DNA of 63,368 bases, taken from positions 1 to 63,368 of the forward strand of contig NZBA01000086.1 of assembly GCA_002686265.1 (NCBI GenBank). Direction: 5' to 3'. The DNA comes from Planctomycetota bacterium. GTDB taxonomy: Bacteria > Planctomycetota > UBA1135 > GCA-002686595. Positions 63,100 through 63,368 of the stretch are shown here, in pieces. The position numbers were made by a program, and so were the translations under genes. The notes under the pieces were generated by a model that was not told where the DNA came from, ran no database searches, and saw only the letters and a list, made by a program, of their open reading frames with translations. The stretch's first letter is position 1; each line of letters opens with the position of its first letter.

Positions 63100-63368
63100 C
63101 GATTCCTTCCGAACAGGGCCAGCGCGACCGCCGCGAGCAGGAACAAGGCGCCGGCCTGGTGTAGCGCCGCGGGAAACGGAACCAGGACGAAGGCTGGACC
63201 GAGTAGCGCCGCCCCGACGTTCATGCGCCATCCGCGCAGGAAGGCGCCGCTACAGGCGATCGCGATCGGGCTCGACAGGGGGGCGACGATCGTCGTGATC
63301 CAGCCCAGGCCGACCCAGCGCAAGGCGCTGGGGGGGCTCGCTGCGAGGCCGAGCAGCATGGCCCCGGA
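63096..63368 (-). CDS. Rnf-Nqr family membrane subunit (RnfE-like), 5' end cut by window
   Basis: At least 87 aa, open to the window edge; a possible ATG at 63359 is nine bases from it. Helices GWITTIVAPLSSPIAIAC and VGAALLGPAFVLVPFPAAL, ending LFLLAAVALALFGRNR, resemble the end of RnfE (GAF-x-LGLLLALxNRR). The match is loose; the identity rests on position directly before an RnfA-like gene and rnfD. Whether it is full length cannot be seen. Confidence 0.45.
   Translation of the reverse strand, partial: SGAMLLGLAASPPSALRWVGLGWITTIVAPLSSPIAIACSGAFLRGWRMNVGAALLGPAFVLVPFPAALHQAGALFLLAAVALALFGRNR

Overview
The window is about 63 kb of very GC-rich (roughly 70% by eye) bacterial chromosome. Gene content suggests a Planctomycetota-like bacterium: two sulfatase-type hydrolases, an LptE-type lipoprotein, AsmA-like and BamD-like envelope proteins, and small hypothetical families I associate with that phylum (5199-5501, 24736-24939, 29250-29492). 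The phylum is inference; the window has no 16S rRNA or ribosomal protein gene.

Layout. 1-3327 (+): the end of a cytochrome c oxidase cluster (heme O synthase, subunits III and IV, a SCO-DUF420 fusion, and a small membrane protein with an in-frame TGA). 3329-10816: ogt, a propeller-like protein, a coiled-coil protein (-), hpt, rluA-type and truD pseudouridine synthases, and an SGNH hydrolase. 10833-24711: a HEAT protein, MTA phosphorylase, an M28 peptidase with a degenerate paralogue on either side of a sulfatase, a Tat-lipoprotein asparaginase-family enzyme, an EF-hand protein, a DegT aminotransferase, an alanine/sodium symporter and an HExxH protease. 24736-30869: small proteins, an M1 peptidase, an AhpD-like protein with a second in-frame TGA, a NUDIX protein and RNase P RNA. 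31000-41076: a VWA protein, a hydrolase-fold protein without the nucleophile, ruvX, a mannose-1-phosphate guanylyltransferase, a giant AsmA-like protein, alr and a histone-fold protein. 41276-52709 (-): one tightly packed run read leftward, CNNM/CorC-type, recO, bamD-like, lptE, ftsH, folP, a cdaA-ybbR fusion, glmM, tsaB. 52979-60987: an ECF-like sigma factor, hutI, an STT3-like membrane protein, DUF2784 and a sulfatase-TPR protein. 61158-61711: a scar holding a broken hisS fragment and an IS91-type transposase remnant. 61757-63368 (-): part of an Rnf electron-transport cluster.

Main result. Two genes carry an in-frame TGA exactly where their families have a redox-motif cysteine: UxxC in a small exported membrane protein beside the SCO gene (TGA 3154-3156) and CxxU in an AhpD-like protein (TGA 28819-28821). 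Each TGA is followed, within the range used for bacterial SECIS elements, by a hairpin with G in the first two loop positions. I read both as candidate selenoproteins. The oxidase-linked one is not a selenoprotein family I know. No Sec machinery genes lie in the window, so this rests on motif position, reading-frame continuity and hairpins.

Other points of interest: a histone-fold protein with an H1-like lysine-rich tail, a fused diadenylate cyclase/YbbR protein, catalytically dead paralogues, an inverted intergenic repeat pair, and -10-like hexamers placed so close to start codons that several mRNAs may be leaderless. The RNase P RNA 5' end gives an independent calibration of that -10 element.
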